This document shows positions 9,537 through 19,700 of a stretch of DNA of 64,000 bases, piece after piece; position 1 is the stretch's first letter, and each line of letters opens with the position of its first letter. Under the pieces are notes generated by a model. It was not told where the DNA came from. It saw only the letters and a list, made by a program, of their open reading frames with translations, and did not search any database. Source of the stretch: Sphingomonas sp. Leaf22 (lineage in GTDB: Bacteria > Pseudomonadota > Alphaproteobacteria > Sphingomonadales > Sphingomonadaceae); the NCBI RefSeq assembly GCF_001421715.1, contig NZ_LMKP01000034.1, positions 62,230 through 126,229 on the forward strand. Direction: 5' to 3'. Made by a program: the position numbers and the translations under genes.

Positions 9537-12302
9537 GTGACGCTAAGCAAGTTTTCGATTCACGGCGTGCGCGGTGCCGCGCTGCTCGCGGGCACGATGC
9601 TCTCGAGCACGGCCTTCGCGCAGGCGCAGCGTACGCCCGCCGCTGCCGCGCCAGCACAGCGCGCGCCCGCCGCTGCCGCTCCGGCGGTACCCGCCGCACC
9701 GGTCCGCACCATCCGCTCGCTCCGCGTCGAGGGATCGCAGCGCATCGAACCCGATACGGTGCTGTCCTATACCAAGTTGCGTATCGGCATCCCCTACACC
9801 CCCGAAACCCTCGATCAGGCGATCAAGGACCTGTACGCGTCCGATCTGCTCGCCGACGTGGCGATCGAAGGTGCCGAGACCGGCGACATCATCGTCCGGG
9901 TCCGCGAGAATCCGATCATCAACCGCGTGGTGCTGGAGGGCAACAAGCGGTTGAAGGACGACAAGATCACCAAGGAGATCAAGCTCGCCCCGCGGCAGAT
10001 CTTCACCCGCACCGCCGTGCGCGCCGACGTCGCGCGCATCATCGAACTGTATCGCCGCCAGGGCCGCTTCGCCGCGCGGGTCGAACCGAAGATGGTCATG
10101 CTCGACCAGAACCGCGTCGACGTCATTTTCGAGGTGTCGGAAGGCGCGAAGTCGAAGGTCCGCCAGATCAACATCCTCGGCAACGAGGTGTTCAGCGACA
10201 GCCAGTTGCGCGGCGAGATGTACACCAAGGAGTCGCGGCCGTGGCGTATCTTCAGCTCGGCGACGAGCTATGACGAAGATCGCATGGCCGCCGATCAGCA
10301 GAAGCTGCGGCAATTCTACCTGACCGAAGGCTATGCCGATTTCCGCGTCATCTCGGCCGTCGCCGAACTGACGCCGGACAAGGAAGACTTCATCATCACC
10401 TATGTGGTGGAGGAAGGCGCGCGCTACAAGTTCGACGACGTCAAGGTCGAGAGCGCGATCCGCGACTTCGACAATGCCGCGCTGACCAAGACGTTGCCGA
10501 TGAAGAAGGGCGATTGGTACAACGCGAAGCTGGTCGAGGACACGATCGACCAGCTGAGCGAATATGCCGGCCTGTTCGGCTATGCCTTTACCGATGTTCG
10601 GCCGGATTATGTCCCGGATCGCGAAAAGCATACGATGGCGATCACCTTCGTCCTGAACGAAGCGAACCGCACCTATGTCGAAAAGATCAACATCACCGGC
10701 AACACCCAGACGCAGGACCGCGTCATCCGCCGCGAATTCCGCGTGGCGGAGGGCGATGCGTTCAACGCCTTCCTGATCAAGCGGTCGCAGGATCGCATCA
10801 ACTCGCTCGGCTATTTCCAAGACAAGTTCGAGATCGACCGCACCGAGGGCTCCTCGCCGGACCGCATCGTGCTGGGCGCGAACGTCGAGGAGAAGTCGAC
10901 CGGCGAACTGACGCTGTCGGCAGGCTTCTCCAGCCTCGAGCGTTTCATCATCCAGGCATCGATCCGGCAGCGTAATTTTCGTGGCAAGGGGCAGGATCTT
11001 CAAGCGTCGGTAAATTATTCGACCTATCAGAAGTCGGTCGAGCTGGGCTTCACCGAACCCTATCTGTTCGACAAGAATATTGCGCTGGGCGGGACGCTGT
11101 TCCGCCGCGATCTGAACTCGTTCAATTTCCTCGGGACCGGCCGCAACTCGCTCTATTCGCAGGTGTCGACCGGCGGGCAGATCGTGGCCAGCGTCCCGCT
11201 GACGGAATTCTGGACGCTGTCGGGCCGGTATCAGCTGAGCCAGGACAATGTCGGGCTGGACCAGGGGACGTATTTCACCAACGGCGTCTGCGACCCGCTG
11301 AAGGCCGGGCGCTATCTGTGCGATTCGATCGGCAACCGGCTGACCAGCATGGTCGGCGGGAACCTGATCTTCGACAATCTCAACAACCGTCTGCGTCCGT
11401 CGCGTGGCCAGCGTCTCGTCACCGGCCTCGATTTCGCGGGTCTGGGCGGCGACGTCCGGTTCGCGCGTATCCGCGGCGATTTCGACAAATACTGGAATGT
11501 CGGCGGCTTCATCCTGTCCGCAGGGGTCGAAGGCGGCTATATCCACTCGCTGCAAAAGCGCGCCGGCGAGGGGATCGATCCGGTCCGCATCGTCGACCGC
11601 TTCTACCTCGGCGAACCGCAGTTCCGCGGCTTCGATATCCGCGGCGTCGGCCCGCGCATCCAGCGCCAGCAATATACCGGTTCGGTCGCCGGCGGCGATC
11701 AGACGCTGGTGACCGCACGCGATCAGACGCTGAACGATCCGCTGGGCGGCAAGGCCTATTATCTCGGCAAAATCGAGCTCGAACCGCCGCTGGGTTCGGG
11801 TATCGCCGAACTGGGTCTGCGACCGTCGGTCTTCATCCAGGCAGGTGCGCTGTTCGGGGTTACCCGGCCACGGCCGACGCTGGCATTCGAACAGGCGCGC
11901 AGTGCCGATGGCACGCTGCAATTCAACAAGGACGGATCGCCCTCGCTGTTGCCGTTCAGCTCGCCGATCAAGACGTCGGACGGGTTGCAGGTCTATAACA
12001 ACCAGTTCACCGACGGGTCCGGCCAACCGGCGATCCGGCAGACGACCTGTTCGGTCGGCTATGCGACGACGGTCGGCGGCACCTGTCTGGGCGGCGAGCC
12101 GAACACGGTCGCGATCAACACCACGCAGCCGTTCCTCGAACAGTTCCTTGGCGATTCGGCCAAGCCGCGTCTGTCGATCGGTATCGGCGTGAACTGGAAC
12201 TCGCCGTTCGGCCCGTTGCGGATCGATCTGGCCAAGGCGCTGCTGAGCCAGCCGGGCGACGACAAGAAACTCATCACTTTCAACGTAGGAACTCAATTCT
12301 AA
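9537..12302 (+). CDS. bamA: Outer membrane protein assembly factor BamA
   Basis: Central Omp85 protein of the BAM complex that folds and inserts outer-membrane beta-barrels. A signal peptide (VRGAALLAGTMLSSTAFAQ) is followed by a Pro/Ala-rich linker, five POTRA repeats and a 16-strand barrel ending in Phe (ITFNVGTQF). GTG 9537 places the signal peptide correctly; GTG 9477 right after rseP would add 20 residues. At about 920 residues it is longer than the E. coli protein (810). Two barrel loops contain cysteine pairs (VCDPLKAGRYLC; TTCSVGYATTVGGTC), which is unusual. Its TAA overlaps the skp ATG. Confidence 0.95.
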   Translation: MTLSKFSIHGVRGAALLAGTMLSSTAFAQAQRTPAAAAPAQRAPAAAAPAVPAAPVRTIRSLRVEGSQRIEPDTVLSYTKLRIGIPYTPETLDQAIKDLYASDLLADVAIEGAETGDIIVRVRENPIINRVVLEGNKRLKDDKITKEIKLAPRQIFTRTAVRADVARIIELYRRQGRFAARVEPKMVMLDQNRVDVIFEVSEGAKSKVRQINILGNEVFSDSQLRGEMYTKESRPWRIFSSATSYDEDRMAADQQKLRQFYLTEGYADFRVISAVAELTPDKEDFIITYVVEEGARYKFDDVKVESAIRDFDNAALTKTLPMKKGDWYNAKLVEDTIDQLSEYAGLFGYAFTDVRPDYVPDREKHTMAITFVLNEANRTYVEKINITGNTQTQDRVIRREFRVAEGDAFNAFLIKRSQDRINSLGYFQDKFEIDRTEGSSPDRIVLGANVEEKSTGELTLSAGFSSLERFIIQASIRQRNFRGKGQDLQASVNYSTYQKSVELGFTEPYLFDKNIALGGTLFRRDLNSFNFLGTGRNSLYSQVSTGGQIVASVPLTEFWTLSGRYQLSQDNVGLDQGTYFTNGVCDPLKAGRYLCDSIGNRLTSMVGGNLIFDNLNNRLRPSRGQRLVTGLDFAGLGGDVRFARIRGDFDKYWNVGGFILSAGVEGGYIHSLQKRAGEGIDPVRIVDRFYLGEPQFRGFDIRGVGPRIQRQQYTGSVAGGDQTLVTARDQTLNDPLGGKAYYLGKIELEPPLGSGIAELGLRPSVFIQAGALFGVTRPRPTLAFEQARSADGTLQFNKDGSPSLLPFSSPIKTSDGLQVYNNQFTDGSGQPAIRQTTCSVGYATTVGGTCLGGEPNTVAINTTQPFLEQFLGDSAKPRLSIGIGVNWNSPFGPLRIDLAKALLSQPGDDKKLITFNVGTQF

Positions 12303-12913
12303 TGCGTAGCCTCACCAAGGCGGCGATCGCCGCATTCGTTTTTGCCGCTCCGACCGCCCCGGCGTTCGCGCAGGCGCTGCCCGACGCCAAGATCGCGGTC
12401 GTCGATTCCGAGCGAATCTTCCGCGATTGCATCGCGTGCAAGGCGGCGACGACGCAGCTCCAGTCGCAGCGTCAGCAGCTCCAGTCGCTCGCCACCTCGC
12501 TGGGCCAGCCGCTCCAGACCGAAGCGCAGTCGCTCCAGACGGCGGTGACCGCTGCCAAGGGCACTCCCGACGCCGCGCTCCAGACCCGCATCCGCACGTT
12601 CGAGCAGCGTCAGCAGCAGGCGCAGCAGCAGATCAGCCAGCAGGAACAGCAGGTTCAGCGCAACATCGCCTATGTCCGTGAACAGATCGGCACCCGCCTC
12701 GGCCCGATCATCACCCAGATCGCGCAGCAGCGCGGTGCGACGCTGGCCGTCGACAAGGGCAACAGCTTCTACAACGCGCCGGCGACCGAAATCACCGACG
12801 CCGTGCTGACCACGCTCAATTCGCAGCTGCCCAGCGTCAGCGTGACCGCGCCGGCACAGGCCGCGCCGGCCGCTCCCGCCGCTGGCGCACGTCCGGCCCC
12901 GGCAGGCCGCTGA
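12302..12913 (+). CDS. skp: OmpH/Skp family periplasmic chaperone
   Basis: Holds unfolded outer-membrane proteins on their way to BamA. Signal peptide to about residue 24 ([14 protein letters not shown]), then [10 protein letters not shown], the usual OmpH start, and a long glutamine-rich coiled coil (tentacle region). The C-terminus is Pro/Ala-rich. A CIACK motif early in the mature protein is not typical for Skp; its role is unknown. TAATG overlap with bamA gives coupled translation. Confidence 0.9.
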   Translation: MRSLTKAAIAAFVFAAPTAPAFAQALPDAKIAVVDSERIFRDCIACKAATTQLQSQRQQLQSLATSLGQPLQTEAQSLQTAVTAAKGTPDAALQTRIRTFEQRQQQAQQQISQQEQQVQRNIAYVREQIGTRLGPIITQIAQQRGATLAVDKGNSFYNAPATEITDAVLTTLNSQLPSVSVTAPAQAAPAAPAAGARPAPAGR

Positions 12914-12915
12914 TC

Positions 12916-13386
12916 GTGGAAGGGGAGGCGACCTCGATCGGACCGTTCGACATCACCCGGGTGATGGCAGCGATCCCGCATCGCTATCCCATGCTGCTGG
13001 TCGACCGTGTCGTGGAACTGATCCCCGACCGGTCGATCACCGCGATCAAGGCGGTGACGATCAACGAAGGCTTTTTCCAGGGGCATTTCCCCGGTCGTCC
13101 GATCATGCCGGGCGTCCTGATCGTCGAGGCGCTGGCGCAGGCCGCCGGTATCCTCGCGGTCGAAAGCCTTGGTCTCGTCGGTTCGGGCAAGCTGGTGTAT
13201 TTCATGTCGATCGACGGCGTGAAATTTCGCAAGCCGGTCGAGCCGGGTGTCCTGCTGACGCTGGAGGCCGAATTCCTGCAAAAGCGTTCGCGGGTCTGCA
13301 AATTCGCGGGGAAGGCGCGCATCGACGGCGAACTCGCCGCCGAATGCGAATTCACCGCGATGATCGCCGACCCGCCCAAGGCGTAA
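12916..13386 (+). CDS. fabZ: 3-hydroxyacyl-[acyl-carrier-protein] dehydratase FabZ
   Basis: Dehydrates 3-hydroxyacyl-ACP in fatty-acid elongation; hot-dog fold. [33 protein letters not shown] (catalytic His and Glu) and KFRKPVEPG are diagnostic. GTG start at 12916, two bases after the skp stop. In most Proteobacteria lpxD lies before fabZ and lpxA/lpxB after it; all three are missing here. Confidence 0.96.
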   Translation: MEGEATSIGPFDITRVMAAIPHRYPMLLVDRVVELIPDRSITAIKAVTINEGFFQGHFPGRPIMPGVLIVEALAQAAGILAVESLGLVGSGKLVYFMSIDGVKFRKPVEPGVLLTLEAEFLQKRSRVCKFAGKARIDGELAAECEFTAMIADPPKA

Positions 13387-13482
13387 GCCGGCGCGGATCA
13401 TTGCTATTGCGGGCGCGTCCGTGTACGGGCGCGCCTTCCTGTTTCCAGGCTGGTCGGAACCAGCCGCTTGTGGAGAAGACCG

Positions 13483-13713
13483 ATGAAGAAAGAAACGCAC
13501 CCCGACTATCACACCATCAAGGTCCAGATGACCGATGGCACCGTGTTCGAAACCCGTTCGACCTGGGGCAAGGAAGGCGATCTGATGACGCTGGACATCG
13601 ATCCGCTGGCGCACCCGGCATGGACCGGCGGCCGTGGCCAGATGCTGGATTCGGGTGGTCAGGTCGCACGCTTCAACAAGCGTTTCGGCGGTCTCACGCT
13701 CGGCAAGAAGTAA
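13483..13713 (+). CDS. rpmE: 50S ribosomal protein L31, zinc-free type
   Basis: Large-subunit protein of 76 residues. [20 protein letters not shown] and [13 protein letters not shown] are the L31 signatures. There is no cysteine, so this is the form that does not bind zinc. ATG 13483 is preferred over an in-frame GTG at 13468. A strong terminator follows. Confidence 0.96.
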   Translation: MKKETHPDYHTIKVQMTDGTVFETRSTWGKEGDLMTLDIDPLAHPAWTGGRGQMLDSGGQVARFNKRFGGLTLGKK

Positions 13714-13752
13714 GCGGGCGGCGCGGGCGACGCCCGCGCGCAGCACTGCATG

Positions 13753-13789
13753 AAAAGGCCGCGGTGGCGTCTGCTACCGCGGCCTTTTT
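13753..13789 (+). terminator. Rho-independent terminator after rpmE
   Basis: AAAAGGCCGCGGT (13753-13765) pairs with ACCGCGGCCTTTTT (13775-13788) around a loop of about nine bases. The T-run follows the stem on the plus strand. It closes the fabZ-rpmE end of the long housekeeping run. Confidence 0.9.
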
Positions 13790-13898
13790 GTCGTCTGGGG
13801 ATCGGAATCACTCTCCGCCTCTAATCACAGGAATGGCAATCTGGCAGATATTGCGGAGAACGATGCCACCCGTGATGCATTGGCGGTACAGCGCCATT

Positions 13899-13994
13899 CG
13901 TCCTTCCCGCGAAGGCGGGAATCCATATTCGCTGAAGTTGCTGCAAGAGCCTCGACATTGGCGATTATGGACTCCCGCCTTCGCGGGAGTGACG
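13899..13994. repeat. Paired palindromic intergenic repeat, copy 1
   Basis: Two ~25-base imperfect palindromes in opposite orientation, around CCCGCGAAGGCGGGAATCCA (from 13906) and TGGACTCCCGCCTTCGCGGG (from 13968), separated by about 40 unrelated bases. It lies between rpmE and the GH3 gene. The same layout recurs at 53264, 59847, 59972 and 61234. This is a REP/BIME-like element by appearance; the remaining bases 13790-13898 and 13995-14059 show nothing else. Confidence 0.75.
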
Positions 13995-14059
13995 ATTCTG
14001 GCTTGGGCACCCGAGAGACGGTGTATCGGGCTCGAGGCGTTCCCGACGTTCGGACGTAG

Positions 14060-16351
14060 TTACCGCCCGCGATTGTCGAGCGTAGCGCCTGCCACTTGCA
14101 CACTCGTCCGCGCGACGATGTCGGTCGCGCTGTTGGCCAGCAGCAGCTGATACGTGCCGCCCGCGATCTTCCAGCCGCGCGTCTGGCTGTCGAACGTCGC
14201 CAGCAGTCGCGGATCGACCGTCACGTCCATCGTCCGCGTTTCGCCGGGGGCCAGATCGACCTTGGCAAAGCCGCCCAGCCGCTTCGGCGCTTCCCAGCCG
14301 GCACCCGCGACATAGAGTTGCGCCAGTCCCTTGCCACGCACCTTGCCGGTGTTGGTGATGGTGAAGCGCGCCTGCACGCCCTTGCCGGACGGTTGGGCGG
14401 TCAGCCCGCCCAGCGTAAAGCCGGTGTAGGACAGGCCATAGCCGAACGGGAACAGCGGCCTGGCTCCGGTCTTGTCGAACCATTTATAACCGACCGCAGC
14501 CCCTTCGATATTATAGTTGCCCATCGGGTGCGAATCGCGGTCCAGCTTCGGATCGCCCTCGATCACCGGACGCGGCAGTTGCGCGAGCGATGCGGGGAAG
14601 GTCGCGGGCAAGTGGCCCGACGGGTTGACCTCTCCGGTCAGCACCCGGGCGATCGCATCGCCGCCCGACGTCCCCGAATACCATGCCTCCAGCACGGCCC
14701 CGACCTTGCCCAGCCACGGCATCAGCACCGGGCCGCCGGTTTCGAGCACGACCACGGTCTTGCGGTTGGCGCGGGCGACCGCGTCGATCAGTGCGTCCTG
14801 ATTGTCGGGCAGGTTCAGGTTCGGGGCGTCGATCGATTCCCCGGTCCATTGTTCGCCGAACACGATGACGATGTCGGCCTTGCGTGCGGCGGCGGCAGTG
14901 GCCTTCACGTTCTTGCCGTCGAGATAGGTAATTTGCGCCCGGCTCCGCGCCTGCAACGCCTTCATCGGCGACGACGGGTGGTAAAGCTTCGGCCCCGGAA
15001 AGCCGCCGGGATATTCGTCGGCGACGGCAAGGCCGTTGACCGGCCCGCCATGCGGATACACCTGGCTCGACCCGCCCCCCGACAGCACGCCGATATCGGC
15101 ATGGGCACCGATCAGCAGGATCGATTTTGTGGTGGCGGCAAGCGGCAACAACCCGGCACTGTTCTTGAGCAGGACGATGCCTTCCTCGGCATCGGTGCGG
15201 GTGATGGCGGCATGGGCGGCATAATCGATCGTCGTCGCACGGTCGCCGGCGACCGGCGTGTCGAACAGGCCGTTTTTGAACATCGCCCACAGGATGCGCC
15301 GCGCCATGTCGGTCGCGCGTGCTTCGGGAACATAGCCGTTGTTCACCGCCTCCCGCAGCGCATCGGCGAAATAGGCGGAGCGATCGAACGCCCAGCCCGA
15401 TTGCTGGTCCAGCCCGGCATTGGCCGCCTGCGTCGTCGAATGGGTCGCGCCCCAGTCCGACATGACATAGCCCTTGTAGCCCCAGTCCTTCTTCAGCGTG
15501 CGGTTGAGCAGCCAGTCATTCTCACACGCATAGAAGCCGTTGACGCGGTTGTACGCGCACATCACCGATCCGGGGTCGCCGGTCTCGACCGCGAATTCGA
15601 AGGCGAGCAGGTCCGACTGGCGCGCCGCTGCCTCGTCAATGCGGTGATCGATGTTGAAGCGGTTGGTTTCCTGCCCGTTGAACGCATAATGCTTCATCGT
15701 CGACACGACGTGCTGCGACTGGATGCCCTTGATCTCATGGCCGGTGATGATGCCGGCGAGCAACGGGTCTTCGCCGCCATATTCGAAGTTCCGGCCGCCG
15801 CGCGGTTCGCGCATCAGGTTCATGCCGCCGGCCAGTTGCACGTTGAAGCCCGACAGAAACGCTTCGCGCCCGATCATCGCGCCGCCGGCTTGCGCGACCT
15901 CGGGGTTCCACGTCGCGGCGGTGGCGATACCCGAGGGAAGCGAGGTGCGCAGCCGCGGTGTCGGCGAACGCTGCGTCGCGACGCCGAGGCCGGCATCGGT
16001 CTGCCACTGGCCGGGAATGCCGAGGCGCGGAATGCCCGGAACATAACCTGCCGAATCAGGCAGCCCGTCCTTGGGCGGTTCGTAATTCTTGATCGGCGTG
16101 CGCTGCCAATCGGCCTTGGTCGAGAAATAGCCGAAGGTCAGCTGCAATTTCTCGTCGAGCGTCATCTCCTTCAGCACCAGTTCGGTGCGGGCATCGGCAT
16201 CGAGCGCACGGTCCATCCACGGCCGCGCCTGCGGGCCGTCGGTGGGGCGGGTGGCGGCTTGCGGGGCGTTGTTGGTGGTTTGCGCCAGAACCGGCGTGGC
16301 GGTGAGCAGCGTGCTGCCGAGCAGGGCGGCAAGGCGAAGGGATGCGGACAT
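14060..16351 (-). CDS. Glycoside hydrolase family 3 beta-glucosidase/beta-xylosidase, exported
   Basis: Hydrolyses terminal beta-linked sugars of oligosaccharides in the periplasm or outside. Signal peptide MSASLRLAALLGSTLLTATP ending at VLAQ, N-terminal GH3 barrel with the nucleophile block GYVMSDWGATHS, C-terminal alpha/beta sandwich (EEGIVLLKNSAGLLPL, IVFGEQWTGE) and a C-terminal fibronectin-III-like domain (GYGLSYTGF onward). About 763 residues. ATG 16351 is chosen because it begins the signal peptide; the frame is open to 16516. Substrate cannot be decided from sequence. A LacI-type operator lies about 220 bases upstream. Confidence 0.93.
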   Translation of the reverse strand: MSASLRLAALLGSTLLTATPVLAQTTNNAPQAATRPTDGPQARPWMDRALDADARTELVLKEMTLDEKLQLTFGYFSTKADWQRTPIKNYEPPKDGLPDSAGYVPGIPRLGIPGQWQTDAGLGVATQRSPTPRLRTSLPSGIATAATWNPEVAQAGGAMIGREAFLSGFNVQLAGGMNLMREPRGGRNFEYGGEDPLLAGIITGHEIKGIQSQHVVSTMKHYAFNGQETNRFNIDHRIDEAAARQSDLLAFEFAVETGDPGSVMCAYNRVNGFYACENDWLLNRTLKKDWGYKGYVMSDWGATHSTTQAANAGLDQQSGWAFDRSAYFADALREAVNNGYVPEARATDMARRILWAMFKNGLFDTPVAGDRATTIDYAAHAAITRTDAEEGIVLLKNSAGLLPLAATTKSILLIGAHADIGVLSGGGSSQVYPHGGPVNGLAVADEYPGGFPGPKLYHPSSPMKALQARSRAQITYLDGKNVKATAAAARKADIVIVFGEQWTGESIDAPNLNLPDNQDALIDAVARANRKTVVVLETGGPVLMPWLGKVGAVLEAWYSGTSGGDAIARVLTGEVNPSGHLPATFPASLAQLPRPVIEGDPKLDRDSHPMGNYNIEGAAVGYKWFDKTGARPLFPFGYGLSYTGFTLGGLTAQPSGKGVQARFTITNTGKVRGKGLAQLYVAGAGWEAPKRLGGFAKVDLAPGETRTMDVTVDPRLLATFDSQTRGWKIAGGTYQLLLANSATDIVARTSVQVAGATLDNRGR

Positions 16352-16569
16352 CGATGGGGTCTTTCGCGAAGGGGAAGAACGTTCGGGCGAACGGGATGTA
16401 TCGAACGGGATCAGAAGCTGGTCGGCCAAGCCGCAGGGGGGCGGGCCATGATGGCGTGGCGCGATCCGGCGCATGCTGTTCCTCCCCCCCGTTCGGTTGC
16501 CGCACCGGTCCGGCAACGATGCCGGACAAGCGGGTGCGCGCCCTGTCCGCGTCGCGTTCCCTGGCAGCG

Positions 16570-16583
16570 TGATAGCGTTGTCA
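16570..16583. promoter_or_regulatory. Candidate LacI-family operator upstream of the GH3 gene
   Basis: TGATAGCGTTGTCA is a 14-base imperfect palindrome centred on CG, the general form of LacI/GalR-family operators. It sits in the 359-base divergent region between the GH3 gene (minus) and the first GH18-NodB-GT2 gene (plus), so it could control either. A LacI-family gene lies at 23233-24270. Assignment is inference. The rest of 16352-16710 shows no other element I can name. Confidence 0.4.
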
Positions 16584-16710
16584 GAACAGGAAAATCAATC
16601 CGTCGGACGCAGGCGGTCCGGTGATCGCGGCGACCCCGGAACAGGCGGGTAGTTAACCGCATGTTCGGTTTCACGGTTTAAGCGCGCCGTACCAGGTTTC
16701 AGGGGGCGGC

Positions 16711-19700
16711 GTGACACATCCCATCTTTTACGATGCCAGCGGGCGGCGCGCCCGGCGGGTGCGATGGGGGGCGACGATCCTGGTCGTCACGATGCTCGCG
16801 ATCGTCGCGCTGGTTGTTTCGGCACTGACGCGGACGCCGCAGCGGGGCGCACTGGCGCTCCCCGGGGATGCCGTGCGTCCGCAGGCGATTGCCGCTGCGC
16901 CCGTCGCAACGGGCACCGGTCCCTGGCTGCCGGCAGGGCAGACCGCCGCCGCCGCTCGCCGCCTGCCGGTACTCGGATTCTACATGCCATGGGACGCGGC
17001 ATCGCGGCAGTCGCTGGCGCGGCATGTGAACGAGGTCGACTGGCTGGTGCCGGGCATCGCTTCGGTCGCGGGGCGCGACCACCGCTTCGACTATGAATCG
17101 GACGACTATCTGCACGCCGTACTGGCGAAGGCGAAACGTCCGCCCGCGCTGATCCCGATGGTCCAGAATGCGCGTGAGGACGGCAGCTGGGACGGTATCG
17201 GCACCGCGGCGCTGCTGACCGATGCAACGGCGCGGAACCGCTTCGCCGGACAGATCGAAGCGATGGTGGCGGCGGAGCGGGGAATGGGCGTGATGCTCGA
17301 CCTCGAAAGCCTGCCCGCCAGCGCGCACGCCGATTATCGCCGGTTCCTGTCCGAACTCCGCACGCGTTTCGCCCGCCGGCACTGGCAGGTGATGATCGCG
17401 ACCCCGGTCGCGGACGCGGAATGGGACCTTGCCCGCTATGCGAAGGTCGTCGATCGGCTGGTGCTGATGGCCTATGACGAACACTGGATGGGCGGGGCGG
17501 CGGGACCGATCGCGTCGCAACCCTGGTTCGCGCGGGTCGTGGCCGATGCGCTTCGCACCGCCGGTCCCGGCGCGATCGTCGCGCTGGGCAATTACGGCTA
17601 TGACTGGAACGGTCGCACGACCGAGCCGCTGCGCGTGGCCGATGCGTGGAACCTCGCCCGACAGGCGGGCACCGTGCCGACATATGATCGCGCCAGCGGC
17701 AACTGGCACTTCGCCTATCGCGAACGGGGGCGTGACCATCAGGTCTGGTTGCTCGATGCCGTCACTGCCGCCAATCAGCTGCGCGCGGCGTCGGTCGCCG
17801 GCGCGCATGCGGTCGCGCTGTGGCGCATGGGCAGCGAGGACCCGCATTTCTGGACCGTCGCCCGTACCGGTTCCGCCACCGGGACCGGAACCCTGCCGCA
17901 GCCAGCGGGCGTGACGCTGCTAGGGCAGGGCGAGGTGTTGCGGCTGGACGCCGGCGCGACCGCCGGACACCGCACGCTGCGGTCCGACGCCAGCGGCATG
18001 GTCCGCGCGGCGCGGGTCGATCGCCTGCCCGGACCCGATATCGTCCAGCGCACCGGCGCGCAGCGGCGCATGGTCGCGCTGACCTTCGACGATGGTCCCG
18101 ACCCGCTCTGGACACCCCGCATCCTCGACGTGCTGAAGCGCGAAGGCGCGCCCGCCACCTTCTTCGTTACCGGTGCCAATGCGCTGGGGCAGGGGCCGAT
18201 CCTGCGACGGATCGTCGCGGAGGGTAGCGAACTCGGCAATCACAGCACCTCGCATGCCAATCTGTCGCACCGCTCCCCGCAAGCGATCCGGCTGGAACTG
18301 ACCGCGACCGAACGGCTGGTCGAGGCCTATACCGGGCGGGCGATGCGGCTGTTCCGTCCGCCGTTCCTCGGCGACGCCGATCCCGATCGTGGCGACGAAC
18401 TGCATGCGACGCGGGTCGGGGCCGAACTCGGCTATCTGACGGTCGGTCTGAACGTCGACCCGCACGACTGGCAAACGCCGTCGCCGCAGCAGATCGTACA
18501 GCGGACGATCGCCCAGGTTCAGGTCGGCACCGCCGATCGCCCGACCCAAATCGTTCTGCTCCACGATTCGGGCGGTGATCGCAGCCGGACGCTGGCGGCG
18601 CTGCCGGGGATCATTCGCGGGTTGCGTGCACGTGGCTATGAACTGGTCGGCGTGTCGCGGCTCGCCGGGCTGTCGCGCGATCAGGTGATGCCGGTGTTGC
18701 GGGGCGCGCAAGCGAGCGAAGCGGCGAGTGCGCGCGGCCTGTTCGGCGGCGTCAGCCTGACCCGCGACCTGTTGATGACGGCGTTCCTGCTGGTGATCGC
18801 CATCGGCATCGCCCGGTCGGTCGCCCTGGCCGGGCTGGCGATGTTCGCCGCGCGCCGGGGTGGTCCGCCGCCGGCCGCACCGCATCTGGTTCCGACGTCG
18901 GTGTCGGTGTTGATCCCGGCGTTCAACGAAGCACGGGTGATCGAGGCATCGGTGCGCCGCATCCTCGGCAGCGTCGGCGTCCGGATCGACGTCATCGTGA
19001 TCGACGACGGCTCGACCGACGGTACGTCCGACATCGTCCGGACCGCGTTTGGCATCGATCCGCGCGTCCGGCTGCTGACACTGGAAAACGGCGGCAAGGC
19101 ACGTGCGCTCAACACCGCGCTACAGATCGCCAAGGGCGATGTCGTCGTCGCGCTCGACGCCGACACCCAGTTCGAGGCCGACACGATTGCGAAGCTGCTG
19201 CGCTGGTTCGCCGATCCGGCGATCGGCGCGGTCGCGGGCAATGCGAAGGTCGGCAATCGCGTCAACCTGATTACCCGGTGGCAGGCGCTGGAATATATCA
19301 CCGCACAGAACCTCGAACGGCGCGCGTTGCATGCGCTGGGCGCGGTGACGGTCGTGCCGGGGGCGGTCGGGGCGTGGCGGCGCGCGGCGCTCGATTCGGT
19401 CGGCGGATATCCCGACGATACGCTGGCCGAGGATCAGGACCTGACCATCGCGATCCAGCGCGCCGGCTGGCACGTCGCCTGCGACATGGAGGCGATCGCA
19501 TGGACCGAAGCGCCGGAGACCGCGCGGGGACTGTTCCGTCAGCGCTATCGCTGGGCCTATGGCACGCTGCAATGCCTGTGGAAGCACCGCGCGATCATCG
19601 GCCGGGGTCGTCCGCGCGGGCTGGCATTGCTGGGGCTGCCGCAGGCACTGGTTTTCCAGGTGCTGTTCACGCTGGCCGCGCCGCTGATCGACGTGGCGCT

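Noticed and set aside
9543..12296. 917-codon open frame antisense to bamA
   Set aside because: Mirror frame of a high-GC gene; its translation has no recognisable domain and bamA is certain on the other strand.
14096..16624. 842-codon open frame antisense to the GH3 gene
   Set aside because: Shadow of the GH3 coding strand. The GH3 protein has a signal peptide and family motifs; the antisense product has neither.
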